From an uncultured Candidatus Poseidoniales archaeon (GTDB taxonomy: Archaea; Thermoplasmatota; Poseidoniia; Poseidoniales; Thalassarchaeaceae): 64,000 nucleotides of DNA. Positions 19,174 through 29,647 of the stretch are shown here, piece by piece. The number at the start of each line of letters is the position of its first letter. Positions within the stretch are counted from its first letter, which is position 1. Below the pieces are notes generated by a model that had not been told where the DNA came from, searched no databases, and worked only from the letters and a program-made list of their open reading frames with translations. The translations under genes were made by a program, and so were the position numbers. The stretch covers positions 1 through 64,000 of the forward strand of contig CACOAW010000008.1 of NCBI GenBank assembly GCA_902625325.1, given 5' to 3'.

Positions 19174-21278
19174 GCTCCGATGTAATTGGGCCTTCTTCCC
19201 TCAGTGAGCGCGGAGAGCCCCTCCAGGGCATCCTTGGTCGAGAATATCCGATCTAGGGAATCCAGCTCCGATTGCAGGCCTGCTGCCAGGTCGGTTACCA
19301 TGGCCTTGTCGAGGAGTTCGCTGGAGAGCCCGAGCGCCACTGGCGCGGCTCTGGATAGCGACTTCATCTGGCGTGCGACGTTCTTGTCCTCGGGATCGAA
19401 GCCCTCCGGGACCTCCCCGGATAGGAGGGCCTCCATGTTCTCGTCAGAGAAGAAGGCCCGTGACATCTGGGCGACCGGGTGGCTTTGGTCCGAAGGCGCA
19501 CCTGGATACTTGTTCTCCGGCTTGCCCTGATTCGACAGAGCCCTGACCGTTGCTGTGGCCTCGGATGCATCCACTAGGTGGGTCACCAGACCCAGTGCGT
19601 TGGCTGTTCCTGCATCGATGAAGTTCCCCGCGAGGACAGCGAACCTAGCAGCCTCTATGCCACAAATCCTCGGGGTCCTCTGCGTTCCACCGAGCCCGGG
19701 GTATATCCCGATTGAGTTCTCAGGGAATTTCATCGATGTCTTGTCGGTACCGATCCTGTAGTCGCAAGTCATAGCGAGCTCGAGCCCACCCCCAAGCGTG
19801 ATTCCGTTCGTGAGAGCGATAGTGGTGTGGGGCGATGCCTCGATTGAGTCGAAAACACGATGTCCGTCCTTGGTGAAGGAATCTATCTCGGTGAATGAGT
19901 CTTCGTTGATCTTGTCCACGAAGAACTTGACGTCGGCACCCGCCACGAAGGCCTTCCCAGCGCCTTCGAGCACTATCGTGTTGATGTCCTGCCTCCCATT
20001 GAGCTGGTCTATGGCCTCACCGAGCTGCCTGACAACATCGACGTTTAGCGCATTCATGGCTTCTGGCCTGTTGATCAGGACTGTCGCGATGCCGTCCTCG
20101 ACATCGACGTTGACGAAATTAAATTCGAACGGCTCTGCCCTCTCGGAGAACCACGCGGGCAAGTCCAGTTGTGCGAGTTGTGCGTAGTCTCGTGCCATTC
20201 TCGCAGCCTCTTTCACGCCTACGCGGTTGGCCAGTTCGAACGGGCCCTTGCCCCACCTGAGACCGACCTTAGCGCCCCTATCGACGTCTTCGATGCTGCC
20301 AACTCCTTCGCCTACTATCTGGGATGCGACACAGAAGGTCTGTCCCATCATCCTCTCCCTGATTAGGCGGTAGGTCTCCTCGTCGCAGTCCGAGTCATCC
20401 CCGATGTCCCAAGATGCCCCAGAATCGGCTATTGCAGTCATGTTCTCGGGAGCAGCGAAGCGAGGTGTTGAGAGCTGTTCGGATAGGTAGTTGCTTGCAT
20501 GGACCGCAATGGCTGGCCCGGTCAGATTCATTAGTCCGAAGGGACCAAGTCCGATCCCGTACTCTGAGATACAAACACTGTCAATCTGAGCAGCACTGGC
20601 TACGCCCTCCTCCAGTAGCCTGCATGCCTCTCCGAGCCAGGGAACAAAACCCCTATTCACTATGAAACCAGGAGAATCTAGGCTTCGAATAATCACCTTC
20701 CCCATGGTCTTGCAGTACTGATCAACTTTTTCCAGTGTCTCCTTGGATGTGGTCTCTGCAGGGATTATTTCGACCAATCTATTCTGAGCAGGGTGGAAAA
20801 ACCAGTGCAACCCAACGAACCTGTCCTTCCTCTCCACCTGTTGAGCCAGCTCGTTCACGGAGAGGCTGGAGGTGTTGGTGGCGAGGATGGTGTTCTCGCC
20901 GCATATTCTGTCGAGGCTGGAGAATATCTCCTTCTTGAGCTCGAAGTCCTCGAAAACGGCCTCTATTACCAGGTCAGTGTCCTTGGATATGTTCTCGTGC
21001 CCTACGACTCCCTCGATCCTGGACTTGATTTCCTCCGTCTGTTCGGGGTTGAAAATGCGTCTTTCTACCGCATCATTCAGCTTCCTCTCGATGGTCTCGT
21101 GGCCCCTTTGAACCCACTTCTCCTCTCTATCGACCATTTGGACCGAGAACCCCTCAGTAGCGCTTTTCTGAGCAATTCCTGAACCCATATTCCCAGATCC
21201 TAAGACCGCAATATCCCTAATCATGTGGTAGCGGGAGTACCGGTCTGAGATAATTGCAACGGAGGGCCGCTCAGTCAT
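19170..21278 (-). CDS. 3-hydroxyacyl-CoA dehydrogenase / enoyl-CoA hydratase fusion
   Basis: DIAVLGSGNMGSGIAQKSATEGF (NAD-binding), HWFFHPAQNRLVEIIP, then crotonase core KAFVAGADVKFF and GGGLELAMTCDYRIG. Start at 21278 (ATGA overlap) or 21224 (MIRDIAVLG). Confidence 0.92.
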   Translation of the reverse strand: MTERPSVAIISDRYSRYHMIRDIAVLGSGNMGSGIAQKSATEGFSVQMVDREEKWVQRGHETIERKLNDAVERRIFNPEQTEEIKSRIEGVVGHENISKDTDLVIEAVFEDFELKKEIFSSLDRICGENTILATNTSSLSVNELAQQVERKDRFVGLHWFFHPAQNRLVEIIPAETTSKETLEKVDQYCKTMGKVIIRSLDSPGFIVNRGFVPWLGEACRLLEEGVASAAQIDSVCISEYGIGLGPFGLMNLTGPAIAVHASNYLSEQLSTPRFAAPENMTAIADSGASWDIGDDSDCDEETYRLIRERMMGQTFCVASQIVGEGVGSIEDVDRGAKVGLRWGKGPFELANRVGVKEAARMARDYAQLAQLDLPAWFSERAEPFEFNFVNVDVEDGIATVLINRPEAMNALNVDVVRQLGEAIDQLNGRQDINTIVLEGAGKAFVAGADVKFFVDKINEDSFTEIDSFTKDGHRVFDSIEASPHTTIALTNGITLGGGLELAMTCDYRIGTDKTSMKFPENSIGIYPGLGGTQRTPRICGIEAARFAVLAGNFIDAGTANALGLVTHLVDASEATATVRALSNQGKPENKYPGAPSDQSHPVAQMSRAFFSDENMEALLSGEVPEGFDPEDKNVARQMKSLSRAAPVALGLSSELLDKAMVTDLAAGLQSELDSLDRIFSTKDALEGLSALTEGRRPNYIGA

Positions 21279-22480
21279 CCGCTTAGGATTTCTCGGATCC
21301 TCCGAGCGTGGGCCTCGGGACCCAGGTCGAGCTGTGATATCCTCTCCCTGCCCCTGGCTGCCCACTCATCACGAATACGCTGGTCTGAGGACTGCAGAAG
21401 TGCATTGTGCCAACCCTCGATGTCAGTACGGCCGATCAAGCGTCCGTTCTTCCCGTCCTCGATAGTTTCACGGAAGCCCCCCTCATCCACGTACAGTGCG
21501 GGGGTTCCCACTGAAAAAGACTCGATTGGGGTAAGTCCGAAGGACTCTTTGTGAGCCATGCTAACCACCGCCCTTGCCCCTCGCATCAGGCTCACAAGTT
21601 CGGGTGAGCTGAGTCGGGGGGCAGACCAGAAGTCCACTCCAATTGACTCTGCATGGGACCTGAGCAGCTCTATGGATTCACTGTCGCCTCCTCCGACTTG
21701 GGCGAGGGAGAGTCCTGACCCTGATAGCATGGAAATCGTCTCCCAAGTCCCCTTGACGAAGGACGCCTTGCCCACCGTCACGACGTAGTCCCCTGATCCC
21801 GGGTAGGGGTTCTCGGGATCTCCAGATCGGTCCTCTGGGAACTCTTGGACGTCTACGCATGGCCAGAGAACCCCGGCTTTAATCCCGTAAACCTCCATCG
21901 CTCTCTTTGCTATGAAGTTGGAGTTGCCGCTGACTGCAGAGCCCTCCCTGGACATCAGGTCCATAATGAGCGCCTTGTCTCTCGACCTGGCCCTGGAGAG
22001 GGCGGCATTGGTGAGCGTGAGGTTCCTCCTGGGGGATCCGTCCACGCGTCTGTGGAGAACGTCCTCGTACAGCCCCCGATGTGGCTCCAGCAGATGCAGG
22101 TGGACCCTCAGGCCAGGGGGGACGTGGTCGAGGATAGGCAGGCTGCCGTCTCCGCTTACGAGGTGAAGGGCCATGGCGGAGGTCATGGCATCCTCAAGCC
22201 CATTGCAAGACCCCCATGCCCGTGATGCCGAGTCCCTCCCGGAATCCAGGATGGTGGAAAGTGCGTCTCTTGGAACCTCCCAGTCACTCTCCGGAGTGAT
22301 GAGGCCGATTTCGTTGGTGGCGCAGACCTCGACGAGCTCAGGGGATGGCTGGATAGTGGCCATGGTGACGCTGAATAGCTCGTTCAGCGACGGTAATATC
22401 CGAATCAGGTCTCTCTCTGCCCCTCCCATCGGGCCAAGCACCCCCTTAGCTACCAGAAGTCTCTCCCTGGAGCCTGACAA
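21275..22480 (-). CDS. glycosyltransferase, GT4-like
   Basis: YVVTVGKASFVKGTWETISML...MRGARAVVSMAHKESFGLTPIESFSVGTPALYVDEGGFRETI. Confidence 0.85.
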   Translation of the reverse strand: MSGSRERLLVAKGVLGPMGGAERDLIRILPSLNELFSVTMATIQPSPELVEVCATNEIGLITPESDWEVPRDALSTILDSGRDSASRAWGSCNGLEDAMTSAMALHLVSGDGSLPILDHVPPGLRVHLHLLEPHRGLYEDVLHRRVDGSPRRNLTLTNAALSRARSRDKALIMDLMSREGSAVSGNSNFIAKRAMEVYGIKAGVLWPCVDVQEFPEDRSGDPENPYPGSGDYVVTVGKASFVKGTWETISMLSGSGLSLAQVGGGDSESIELLRSHAESIGVDFWSAPRLSSPELVSLMRGARAVVSMAHKESFGLTPIESFSVGTPALYVDEGGFRETIEDGKNGRLIGRTDIEGWHNALLQSSDQRIRDEWAARGRERISQLDLGPEAHARRIREILSG

Positions 22481-23581
22481 TTACACTCCCCCCCTAGCGG
22501 ACAATGCGGAGGTGTACGCCTGGGAGAGGGCGTCCCCCTGCGCCTGTGGACTGAGTTCCTCCCTGATGTGGTCGATCAGCGACTGGTCGGGACTTCTTGG
22601 CTTCCCTTCCCTTGCCTTCCATTTGGAGTGTGCCTCGGCAATCGCATCCGCCCAGGATGAGACATCGGAGTCGAGGAGGCACCTGTCGGGTATCACTTCG
22701 TTGTGGGCTGGAAAGTCAGCGGCCAGCACTGGACATCCCGAAGCCATGGCCTCGAATGGCGGGTATCCGAACCCCTCTGAGACGCTTGGAAACAGAAGTG
22801 CCTCTGCTGCTTGGTATGCTGCAACGATCTGGTTCTCGTCCATAGCGGTCCGGGAACCTATGTGTAGAATCTCTATGTCATCCGAGATCTCGCTGGGCAG
22901 CGATGATTCCACCTCGTCGAGGAAGCCCAGCCTCTTACGGGGGTCATCGCTCCCCACCGTTATCAGAAGGCACTTGGAAGGGTCGTGCTTCTCCAAGATT
23001 GCGTCTATCGGAACGGGATTCGAACTCGGGTCCCAATAATCGACGTCTATCTTGTGTCTGACCAGCGCAGTGGGCTTGCCCGGGAATACGCGGTTGACCT
23101 CCGACTGGGTCATCTCCGAGATGCAGATTATCAGATCTGCCCTGGCGAGGCCCTTTCGAAGCCTACTCAGGTCCATCCTCCTGAATATCCCCGGGCTGCG
23201 GTCCCCGATGGGCACCCCTTGGATGACCTTTGGCTCCAGGTGGAACATGTCATGCACGGTCACGACGACGGGGATTTTAGACTCGCTTGGGACCAAATGA
23301 GCCTGCTCCTGGTCGGTGATGTGGAGCAAATCAGCTTCGGATGCGTTCGAGCCTGACGATACAGCCGATGCGTGGCGCATCCTCTTCAGAATCCGTCCGA
23401 CTGCTGAGGAGGGTGCCTCGTGCTCGATTATGCGCGTCAATTCCCACCCGTCGGCAAGTGAGTCTCGCAGAGTACCGGCCAGTGCGTGATGGGCTCGTCC
23501 TAGTCCGGAATCGGTGGAGAGGGCAGCCCCTCTGGCCAGTATTACGCGCTTGCCCACGTTAGGACCGGAGAGTGAGTGCAT
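22481..23581 (-). CDS. glycosyltransferase, GT4-like
   Basis: LLITVGSDDPRKRLGFLDEV...AAEALLFPSVSEGFGYPPFEAMASGCPVLAADFPAHNEVIPD; start set to MHSLSGPNVGKRVILARG by alignment with the divergent paralogue. Confidence 0.85.
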   Translation of the reverse strand: MHSLSGPNVGKRVILARGAALSTDSGLGRAHHALAGTLRDSLADGWELTRIIEHEAPSSAVGRILKRMRHASAVSSGSNASEADLLHITDQEQAHLVPSESKIPVVVTVHDMFHLEPKVIQGVPIGDRSPGIFRRMDLSRLRKGLARADLIICISEMTQSEVNRVFPGKPTALVRHKIDVDYWDPSSNPVPIDAILEKHDPSKCLLITVGSDDPRKRLGFLDEVESSLPSEISDDIEILHIGSRTAMDENQIVAAYQAAEALLFPSVSEGFGYPPFEAMASGCPVLAADFPAHNEVIPDRCLLDSDVSSWADAIAEAHSKWKAREGKPRSPDQSLIDHIREELSPQAQGDALSQAYTSALSARGGV

Positions 23582-23692
23582 AATAACGGAGTTGGGGATA
23601 TGATGCCCGAAAACCGATGGCATCCCCCTAATGAGGCAGTGGAGCCAGGTGTAGGCATCCTCGTTTATTATCCTGAGAGCTGCTCGGTTTTC

Positions 23693-24745
23693 GTGTTCAG
23701 GCGGGTTGTGCTTGCCAGTGGCTCCAAGGGAGACTCCGGTTACGGAGCCAATCACCCGGTGGTAGAGTGGTTGCTGGACAGGGCCAAGACCCCGGGATGG
23801 ACAAGGGCATCCACGGTCATCACTGATGCTAGTTCGCGCTCGCACGCTAAGAAGATTGCGAACTCCATCGAGGAGGCTGGTGCTGATCTACTCCACATAA
23901 CCAACCAGTTGGATGCTGGGATGGTCCCGACCAAGAGCGTCGAGTTCCCCGTTGTGGTTTCGGTCCACGACCTCTATGACTTCCGTCCGAGGGCAATCGA
24001 CGCTGGAGACGTTCCGGTGCCCCTTGGCGACCGCTTCCCGTCATCCGCGAAGTCCAGGCTCCTATCCTCCTGCAAGGAGGGGATGTCCAGGGCGGACATG
24101 CTTCTCTGTTCTTCGAATAGGACCCTGCTCGAAGCGCGAGAGATGTTCCCGCAGACCCGTTGCGAGTTAGTCAGGGACTCGGTTGACGAGTCCTTCTGGA
24201 ACCCTAGGAAACTCAGGGACAGGGAGGTTCTGGGCGACGCCGGAGGGGACGAGGGCAAGTGCCTCATCGTGTCAGTTGGAGAGAAGGACCCTCGGTGGAG
24301 ATCCCAGTTCGTCGACGAGGTCATCTCGATGCTGCCTGAGGATGTCAGGGAGGACATCCTCCTGGTCAAGATTGGATCGGGCAAGGTGGATCTGGAGAGG
24401 GTGGCCACGTACTTGCAGCATGCGGAGTGCCTGCTGTATCCGGGAGTGAGTGTCGGCTTCCAGAGCCCCCCTCTTGAGGCGATGGCTGCGGGTTGCATTG
24501 TTTTAGCATCCAATTTTCCTCTGCATGACGAGTACCTCCCTCCTAGGTCCCTTCTGCCTGCGACCGATCCTGACCACTGGGTCTCCGCAATAGTGGATGT
24601 GCACTCGGAGTGGGCCCGTGCAGGGGGAGTTCCCCGGCTGCCCGATGAGGAGCTAGTTTCGATGGCAGGGTCGTTCGGCAGGGAAGCCCACGGGGTGGCA
24701 CTCGCGAGGGCATACGACCTGGCATTGGGAAGCGTAGAAAGGTGA
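23693..24745 (+). CDS. glycosyltransferase, GT4-like, paralogue of the divergent gene
   Basis: CLIVSVGEKDPRWRSQFVDEV...HAECLLYPGVSVGFQSPPLEAMAAGCIVLASNFPLHDEYLPP; GTG start inferred from alignment with 22481..23581. Confidence 0.8.
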   Translation: MFRRVVLASGSKGDSGYGANHPVVEWLLDRAKTPGWTRASTVITDASSRSHAKKIANSIEEAGADLLHITNQLDAGMVPTKSVEFPVVVSVHDLYDFRPRAIDAGDVPVPLGDRFPSSAKSRLLSSCKEGMSRADMLLCSSNRTLLEAREMFPQTRCELVRDSVDESFWNPRKLRDREVLGDAGGDEGKCLIVSVGEKDPRWRSQFVDEVISMLPEDVREDILLVKIGSGKVDLERVATYLQHAECLLYPGVSVGFQSPPLEAMAAGCIVLASNFPLHDEYLPPRSLLPATDPDHWVSAIVDVHSEWARAGGVPRLPDEELVSMAGSFGREAHGVALARAYDLALGSVER

Positions 24746-24763
24746 GCGATTCGAGGGCTCGAT

Positions 24764-26056
24764 ATGGAGGCGCAAGAGGCTGCGAACGCTCGCCGCCATG
24801 ACATAGACTGGTTGCGCGTGATACTGTTCGCGCTCCTGATTTGGTTCCACTACGCCGTGTTCTCGCTTTGGCAGCTGGAGGGTTCCAGCGGGGGCATGGA
24901 GGCGTTCAACCTGGTCCTATTCTTCGTCCTCGCCGTTATGCACCAATGGCGTCTAGCGGCGCTGTTCTTCATATCCGGGGTGGGGACGGCATTCGCATTC
25001 CGAAGGCGAAGCTGGAGGGTGTATCTGAACGAGAGGGGTATCAGGCTGGGCATTCCGCTGCTCTTCGGCGTCTACGTACTGTGGTTCGGGATGTTCGATC
25101 CGATAGAAACCACGCGCTTGCTATTCACGATTTTTCCGGGAAGTGAGGAAATGCCTTATGCTCATCTTTGGTTCATTTTTAATCTCATAATTTACTCTGT
25201 CATCCTTACGCCAATGTTTGCGCACATCAGGAAGAATCCCGACAGCGGGGTTGTGTCATTGACGAGACGGATGCTGAGGATGCCAGCGGGAATAGGCCTC
25301 ATGCTGTTGCCCGCACTGGTACTATCTGCCAATGCGATCCTGTTCAAGCCATGGGCTTTCGGGGAGGTGGGGATGTGGTGGGAGTTTCCCCGCTATCTGT
25401 TGTACTTCGTGTTCGGGTACCTGATGATCGCGGCCAAGGAGGAATACTTCCCCGCCCTGGACAGAATCAGGGTCCCCGTGACCATAATCACCCCTCTCCT
25501 ATCAGTGGTATGGTTCGTGGCAGGGGAGGCCAGTGGCGTTCCGAATGTCAATGAGGGGGGTTGGGCGGACATGGGGCACCCTGCATTCTCGCTATCGGCA
25601 ACTCTGGCATCCCTCGTCCAGTCCTTCCACGCGTGGTTCTGGTGCCTGTTGGTTTTCTCCTGGGCTTCGAGGTTACTCAACCGGCCGAGCAAGTGGCTTT
25701 CTTACCTCAACGAGGCTGTTTATCCGACGTACATAGTCCACATGCACCTGACGTTCCTCCCGATCGTGATCCTGCCGATGATGGGAGCGGGTTACTACCT
25801 CGGGCTGACGGTCGGGACTGCCATGGTGATGGTCGGTGTGATGGTGTGCTTCGAGGTGGTCAGGAGGGCCCGATTCGCGAGGCCCCTATTCGGCATCAAG
25901 GGAGGGAGGGAGGAGGTCGTCAAGCTGTGGCCGTACAACCAGACGGAGGACGACAGCCTCAGGACCGTGCTCTCCCTATGTTTCCACGCCCTCTCCCTCG
26001 CTGTCGTTTTCGTATTGTATGTCTTCCTAATCTCGGCAGAGTGGATAGGTGGCTGA
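24764..26056 (+). CDS. acyltransferase 3 family membrane protein
   Basis: RRHDIDWLRVILFALLIWFHYAVF and later PSKWLSYLNEAVYPTYIVHMHLTFLPI; polytopic. Confidence 0.85.
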   Translation: MEAQEAANARRHDIDWLRVILFALLIWFHYAVFSLWQLEGSSGGMEAFNLVLFFVLAVMHQWRLAALFFISGVGTAFAFRRRSWRVYLNERGIRLGIPLLFGVYVLWFGMFDPIETTRLLFTIFPGSEEMPYAHLWFIFNLIIYSVILTPMFAHIRKNPDSGVVSLTRRMLRMPAGIGLMLLPALVLSANAILFKPWAFGEVGMWWEFPRYLLYFVFGYLMIAAKEEYFPALDRIRVPVTIITPLLSVVWFVAGEASGVPNVNEGGWADMGHPAFSLSATLASLVQSFHAWFWCLLVFSWASRLLNRPSKWLSYLNEAVYPTYIVHMHLTFLPIVILPMMGAGYYLGLTVGTAMVMVGVMVCFEVVRRARFARPLFGIKGGREEVVKLWPYNQTEDDSLRTVLSLCFHALSLAVVFVLYVFLISAEWIGG

Positions 26057-26154
26057 TTGTCCCGTTCCCGGACCTCGATTGATCAAGAGAATTGAAATGC
26101 CCCTGGAGTCGCGAGTGCGATGTTCGGATATTCTCCGGACGCCTGAGTGATAGA

Positions 26155-28896
26155 ATGAGAAACCCCTTCGATAGAGCCACAGCGATAAGCATTGAACACC
26201 CGAGGAAGGTACTCGCGATTGGCTTCGTGTCGACTCTCCTACTATCGTCAATGGCCATGTTCCTGGAGTTCGATAACTCCGAGGATGCCTTTTTCCCCGA
26301 CAACGAAACGGTGAGGCTGCTCGACGAGGTTGAGAGCGAGTACCAGGCCAGCATAGACTTCGTGCGCATAATCGTAAGGAGCGACACGGGGCTCAGCGAT
26401 CCTGGCACTTGGTCGCATTTGGGGGCCATGGAGTCCCTTCTCCTCGGCAACGACAACCTGTCGTCCCACTCATATCCACTCTTTGGCGGACAGCCCAACA
26501 CCGGTCCGGCGAGCTCGGCAATTTCATGGATGAAGTACCAGAGCATGGATAGCAATCGAGATTGGATCGAGAGGATGAAGTCTGGAATAGAGTTCCTGGT
26601 CAACAGCGACGATGCCAACTACACCTCGGCGAAGTCAGAGCTGGAATCCTCCATCCTGATGATACCATCACCGAGCCAGGTGACCCCTCTGGAGCTCGAC
26701 GACTGGGATTTCGAGAACGTTGATGACTGGTTTCCCAGACTCCTCGAGGGGGAGAACATCTCCGATGAGCTATCCGGAATAATGCTCGCATCGCAGGCAA
26801 TGACGAGCGAGAACCAGACGAGATCGGCGGACATGCAGATGCTGAACGGGCAGATAGCGGGATCCGTAGCGCCCTTGCTGGGCTACCAGTCAGTCGACCT
26901 CTCCTCGGCCATCACGGGCTCGATTCCGAGCGACCACGATGAGCCCCTGACTAGCGAGGGGCCCTTCCTGGTGTCAATGGCGATAACGACGGACCCGGAA
27001 GACCATGATGGCCTGACCTTCGACGCGATACAGGCGAAGGTGGTTGGCTGGGCCCAGGAGGTCGAGGGCGGGGTGAGGGAGAGCGGAGACGACTCCTCGA
27101 CGGTGTTCTCGTTCTCGCAGTTCCAACAAGGACAGAACGCGAACCTAGGTCTGGAGCTCGCGATACTGAACTCGGCCTCCCTGCTCATACTGGGATCCAT
27201 ACTCTACTTCACATTCAGGAGCCTCAGAGACACTGCCTTCGTGTTAGGGCTAACAGTCATGGGGATAGGTGCGACATACGGTACCTCGGGGATACTGACC
27301 GAGCTCGGAGTCGACATGACCTTCAACGCGGCAATGAACTCTATACCCGTTCTACTGCTTGCGATCGGCGTCGACTACGGGCTCCACGTGGTCAAGAGGG
27401 TCAGGGAGGAGTACCTGGAGGAGTCGGGGGACTCCGAGAGCAGGGTGATGGAACTCAGCAATGAAGCCAGGAGGAAGGCGATCAGGTCTGGGACCACCCT
27501 GACATCGATAGCGCTCCTAATCGCGATCTTCACGGACATGGTCGGATTCCTATCATTCAGGCTCTCGAGCCAGCAGTTCCTGGTGGTCTTCGGGACAGTT
27601 ATCGCCATCGGGCTCTTCTACGTGTACCTGTTCAGCATCACCGCCCTTCCCGCCCTTTTGACGGTAGTGCCCCCGAAGAACATGGTCCTCGGCAAGTGGG
27701 TGAAGGTCGAGAGGAGCCCACTGATAGAGAGGATAGGCTCCCTGTCTGACAGCCCCATGGTCGCGGTCGTCGGGGCCATCCTCCTCACCTTGCCGATGGC
27801 GAGCGGGATCAGCCAACTGGAGGTCGGCTTCGACACGAGGGACAACTTCGACGACTCCGTCCCGGTGGTGGCCGACTTCGTACTGATAAGCGACGAGTTC
27901 CAGAGTAGCCCCGCCCCGATATACGTGGTGGTGGAGGGCGATGTTGTGTCCGAGGAAGGCAGGCAGGCGATTCGGGACGTCATAGGGGTGCTTGACCAGG
28001 ACCAGCGTGTCACGGTCGTCATCTCAGACCTGTGGTCCACGCTGGACTCGACTAGGGGATCCGACCCCGAACTCGCCTCGCTGATGCTCTCGGTGGAGAA
28101 TGGGGAGGATGGGGCCTGGTCCTCCCTCAGGGAATGGCTGACTGGTACCGACGCGGGCAGGGACGTATCATCCGGGCTCCTGGCCGGGGACGGGCAACAG
28201 ACACTGGTCAGTTTCCAAGCAGCAACCCTGGACTGGTCCGACACGAACTCGTTCGAGAGGAACCTTTCCGCCGGACTTTCGGCATCCGTGTCCGGGTCAG
28301 GCTTCACCGCCGACCTCAGTGGCAGGTCCCTGATACTCGCACAGATAACATCCGACGTGGCCGCGGCCGCGGTCCTGTCCACGGTGATCGTCGCAGGCGT
28401 CATCCTCCTGATGCTCGTCACGATACACACATTCCGAACCCGGAACCTCGGCCTGGGCGCGGCGAGGGGTGTCGTGACATGGATCCCGCTCCTAGCCGTC
28501 GTTGCTTGGGTGTATGGGGTAATGGGGATAACGGGCTATGAGCTTAATTCCCAGACGGTCACCATCGGCGCCCTGACCCTGGGGCTTGGGGTAGACTACG
28601 CTATCCACATTTCTACGAGGATAGAGGAAGAGGTCGAGAAGAATCCTGATGGCTTGCCCTCGGAATGGGCCACGGCCTCGATATCGACCACCGGCCGGGC
28701 TATGGCCGGAGCTGCGGTCACGACCGCAGGCGGCTTCTCTGTGCTGAACCTCTCCTCACTGGTGCCACTCCAGCTGTTCGGCCAGGCGTTCGTGGTCGCC
28801 ATCACACTCGCCTTGCTCGCGAGCATACTCCTGCTTCCTTCCCTTTATACCAACCTGATGATGTGGGAGCGAGGCAGGCTCGACAGTGGCTCGTAG
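26155..28896 (+). CDS. RND/MMPL-family exporter
   Basis: Two-fold repeat with MNSIPVLLLAIGVDYGLHVVKRVREE and TVTIGALTLGLGVDYAIHISTRIEEE. Confidence 0.88.
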   Translation: MRNPFDRATAISIEHPRKVLAIGFVSTLLLSSMAMFLEFDNSEDAFFPDNETVRLLDEVESEYQASIDFVRIIVRSDTGLSDPGTWSHLGAMESLLLGNDNLSSHSYPLFGGQPNTGPASSAISWMKYQSMDSNRDWIERMKSGIEFLVNSDDANYTSAKSELESSILMIPSPSQVTPLELDDWDFENVDDWFPRLLEGENISDELSGIMLASQAMTSENQTRSADMQMLNGQIAGSVAPLLGYQSVDLSSAITGSIPSDHDEPLTSEGPFLVSMAITTDPEDHDGLTFDAIQAKVVGWAQEVEGGVRESGDDSSTVFSFSQFQQGQNANLGLELAILNSASLLILGSILYFTFRSLRDTAFVLGLTVMGIGATYGTSGILTELGVDMTFNAAMNSIPVLLLAIGVDYGLHVVKRVREEYLEESGDSESRVMELSNEARRKAIRSGTTLTSIALLIAIFTDMVGFLSFRLSSQQFLVVFGTVIAIGLFYVYLFSITALPALLTVVPPKNMVLGKWVKVERSPLIERIGSLSDSPMVAVVGAILLTLPMASGISQLEVGFDTRDNFDDSVPVVADFVLISDEFQSSPAPIYVVVEGDVVSEEGRQAIRDVIGVLDQDQRVTVVISDLWSTLDSTRGSDPELASLMLSVENGEDGAWSSLREWLTGTDAGRDVSSGLLAGDGQQTLVSFQAATLDWSDTNSFERNLSAGLSASVSGSGFTADLSGRSLILAQITSDVAAAAVLSTVIVAGVILLMLVTIHTFRTRNLGLGAARGVVTWIPLLAVVAWVYGVMGITGYELNSQTVTIGALTLGLGVDYAIHISTRIEEEVEKNPDGLPSEWATASISTTGRAMAGAAVTTAGGFSVLNLSSLVPLQLFGQAFVVAITLALLASILLLPSLYTNLMMWERGRLDSGS

Positions 28897-28945
28897 GCTC
28901 TGGCAATAACAACCACTTAAAAAGAAAGAAAACGGGATATGGCCT

Positions 28946-29647
28946 ATGCTCCGGGTTACAGACCTCAAGAAAGGGTTCGGCTCGGGTAGCAGGAGATTGG
29001 AGGTTCTGAAGGGCATCAACATGGACGTCGAGGCGGGTGAGCTAGTCAGCCTGATGGGACCCTCCGGCTGTGGGAAGTCCACCCTACTTTCAATTCTGGG
29101 TGGGTTGCTTGAGGGCGACTCAGGAGAGGTGTCCCTTGGGTCATTCCGGTACGGGACCAAAACCCCAAGCCAGGTTGTAGACGTGAGGAGGAGCGGAGTG
29201 GGCTGGATTTTCCAGGACTTCCATCTCGTGGAGAGGCTGGACGCCTTGGACAACGTGGCGTTCAGCCTGGAGCTCTCTGGAGTTTCATCCTCAGAGGCGG
29301 AGTCCAGGGCCATGGACGCTCTGATGAGAGTCGGGCTCGCAGACCGGATGAACTTCATTCCGGATCAGCTTTCGGGAGGACAGCAACAGAGAGTCGCTAT
29401 AGCCAGAGCAATAGCAGGGTCCAGACCACTAATACTCGCTGACGAGCCCACGGGGAATCTTGATGTAAAGAGCGGTGAGGAGGTAATCAAGCTGTTCAAG
29501 GACCTATGTGCGAATGACGGACTATCCGTCCTGATGGTCACCCATGACCCTATGCTCGCGTCGATGGCTGACAGGATGTTGCTCCTGAAGGACGGAGTCA
29601 CCGCTGCCTCGGACATCCGTTCCGCCTGGGGGATAGAGGAGGAGTGA
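28946..29647 (+). CDS. ABC transporter ATP-binding protein (LolD/MacB type)
   Basis: Walker A GPSGCGKST, signature LSGGQQQRVAIARA, Walker B PLILADEPTGNLD. Confidence 0.95.
   Translation: MLRVTDLKKGFGSGSRRLEVLKGINMDVEAGELVSLMGPSGCGKSTLLSILGGLLEGDSGEVSLGSFRYGTKTPSQVVDVRRSGVGWIFQDFHLVERLDALDNVAFSLELSGVSSSEAESRAMDALMRVGLADRMNFIPDQLSGGQQQRVAIARAIAGSRPLILADEPTGNLDVKSGEEVIKLFKDLCANDGLSVLMVTHDPMLASMADRMLLLKDGVTAASDIRSAWGIEEE

Noticed and set aside
23005-23035. tRNA T-arm-like string (cgggattcgaactcgggtcc)
   Set aside because: Lies inside a well-supported glycosyltransferase gene and no acceptor, D or anticodon arms could be assembled around it.
22173-23039. 288-aa plus-strand ORF
   Set aside because: Antisense to two glycosyltransferase genes with strong motifs.
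23974-24804. 276-aa minus-strand ORF
   Set aside because: Antisense to the plus-strand glycosyltransferase.
27618-28430. 270-aa antisense ORF
   Set aside because: Complementary to a clear MMPL transporter gene; composition-driven antisense ORF with no domain signature.
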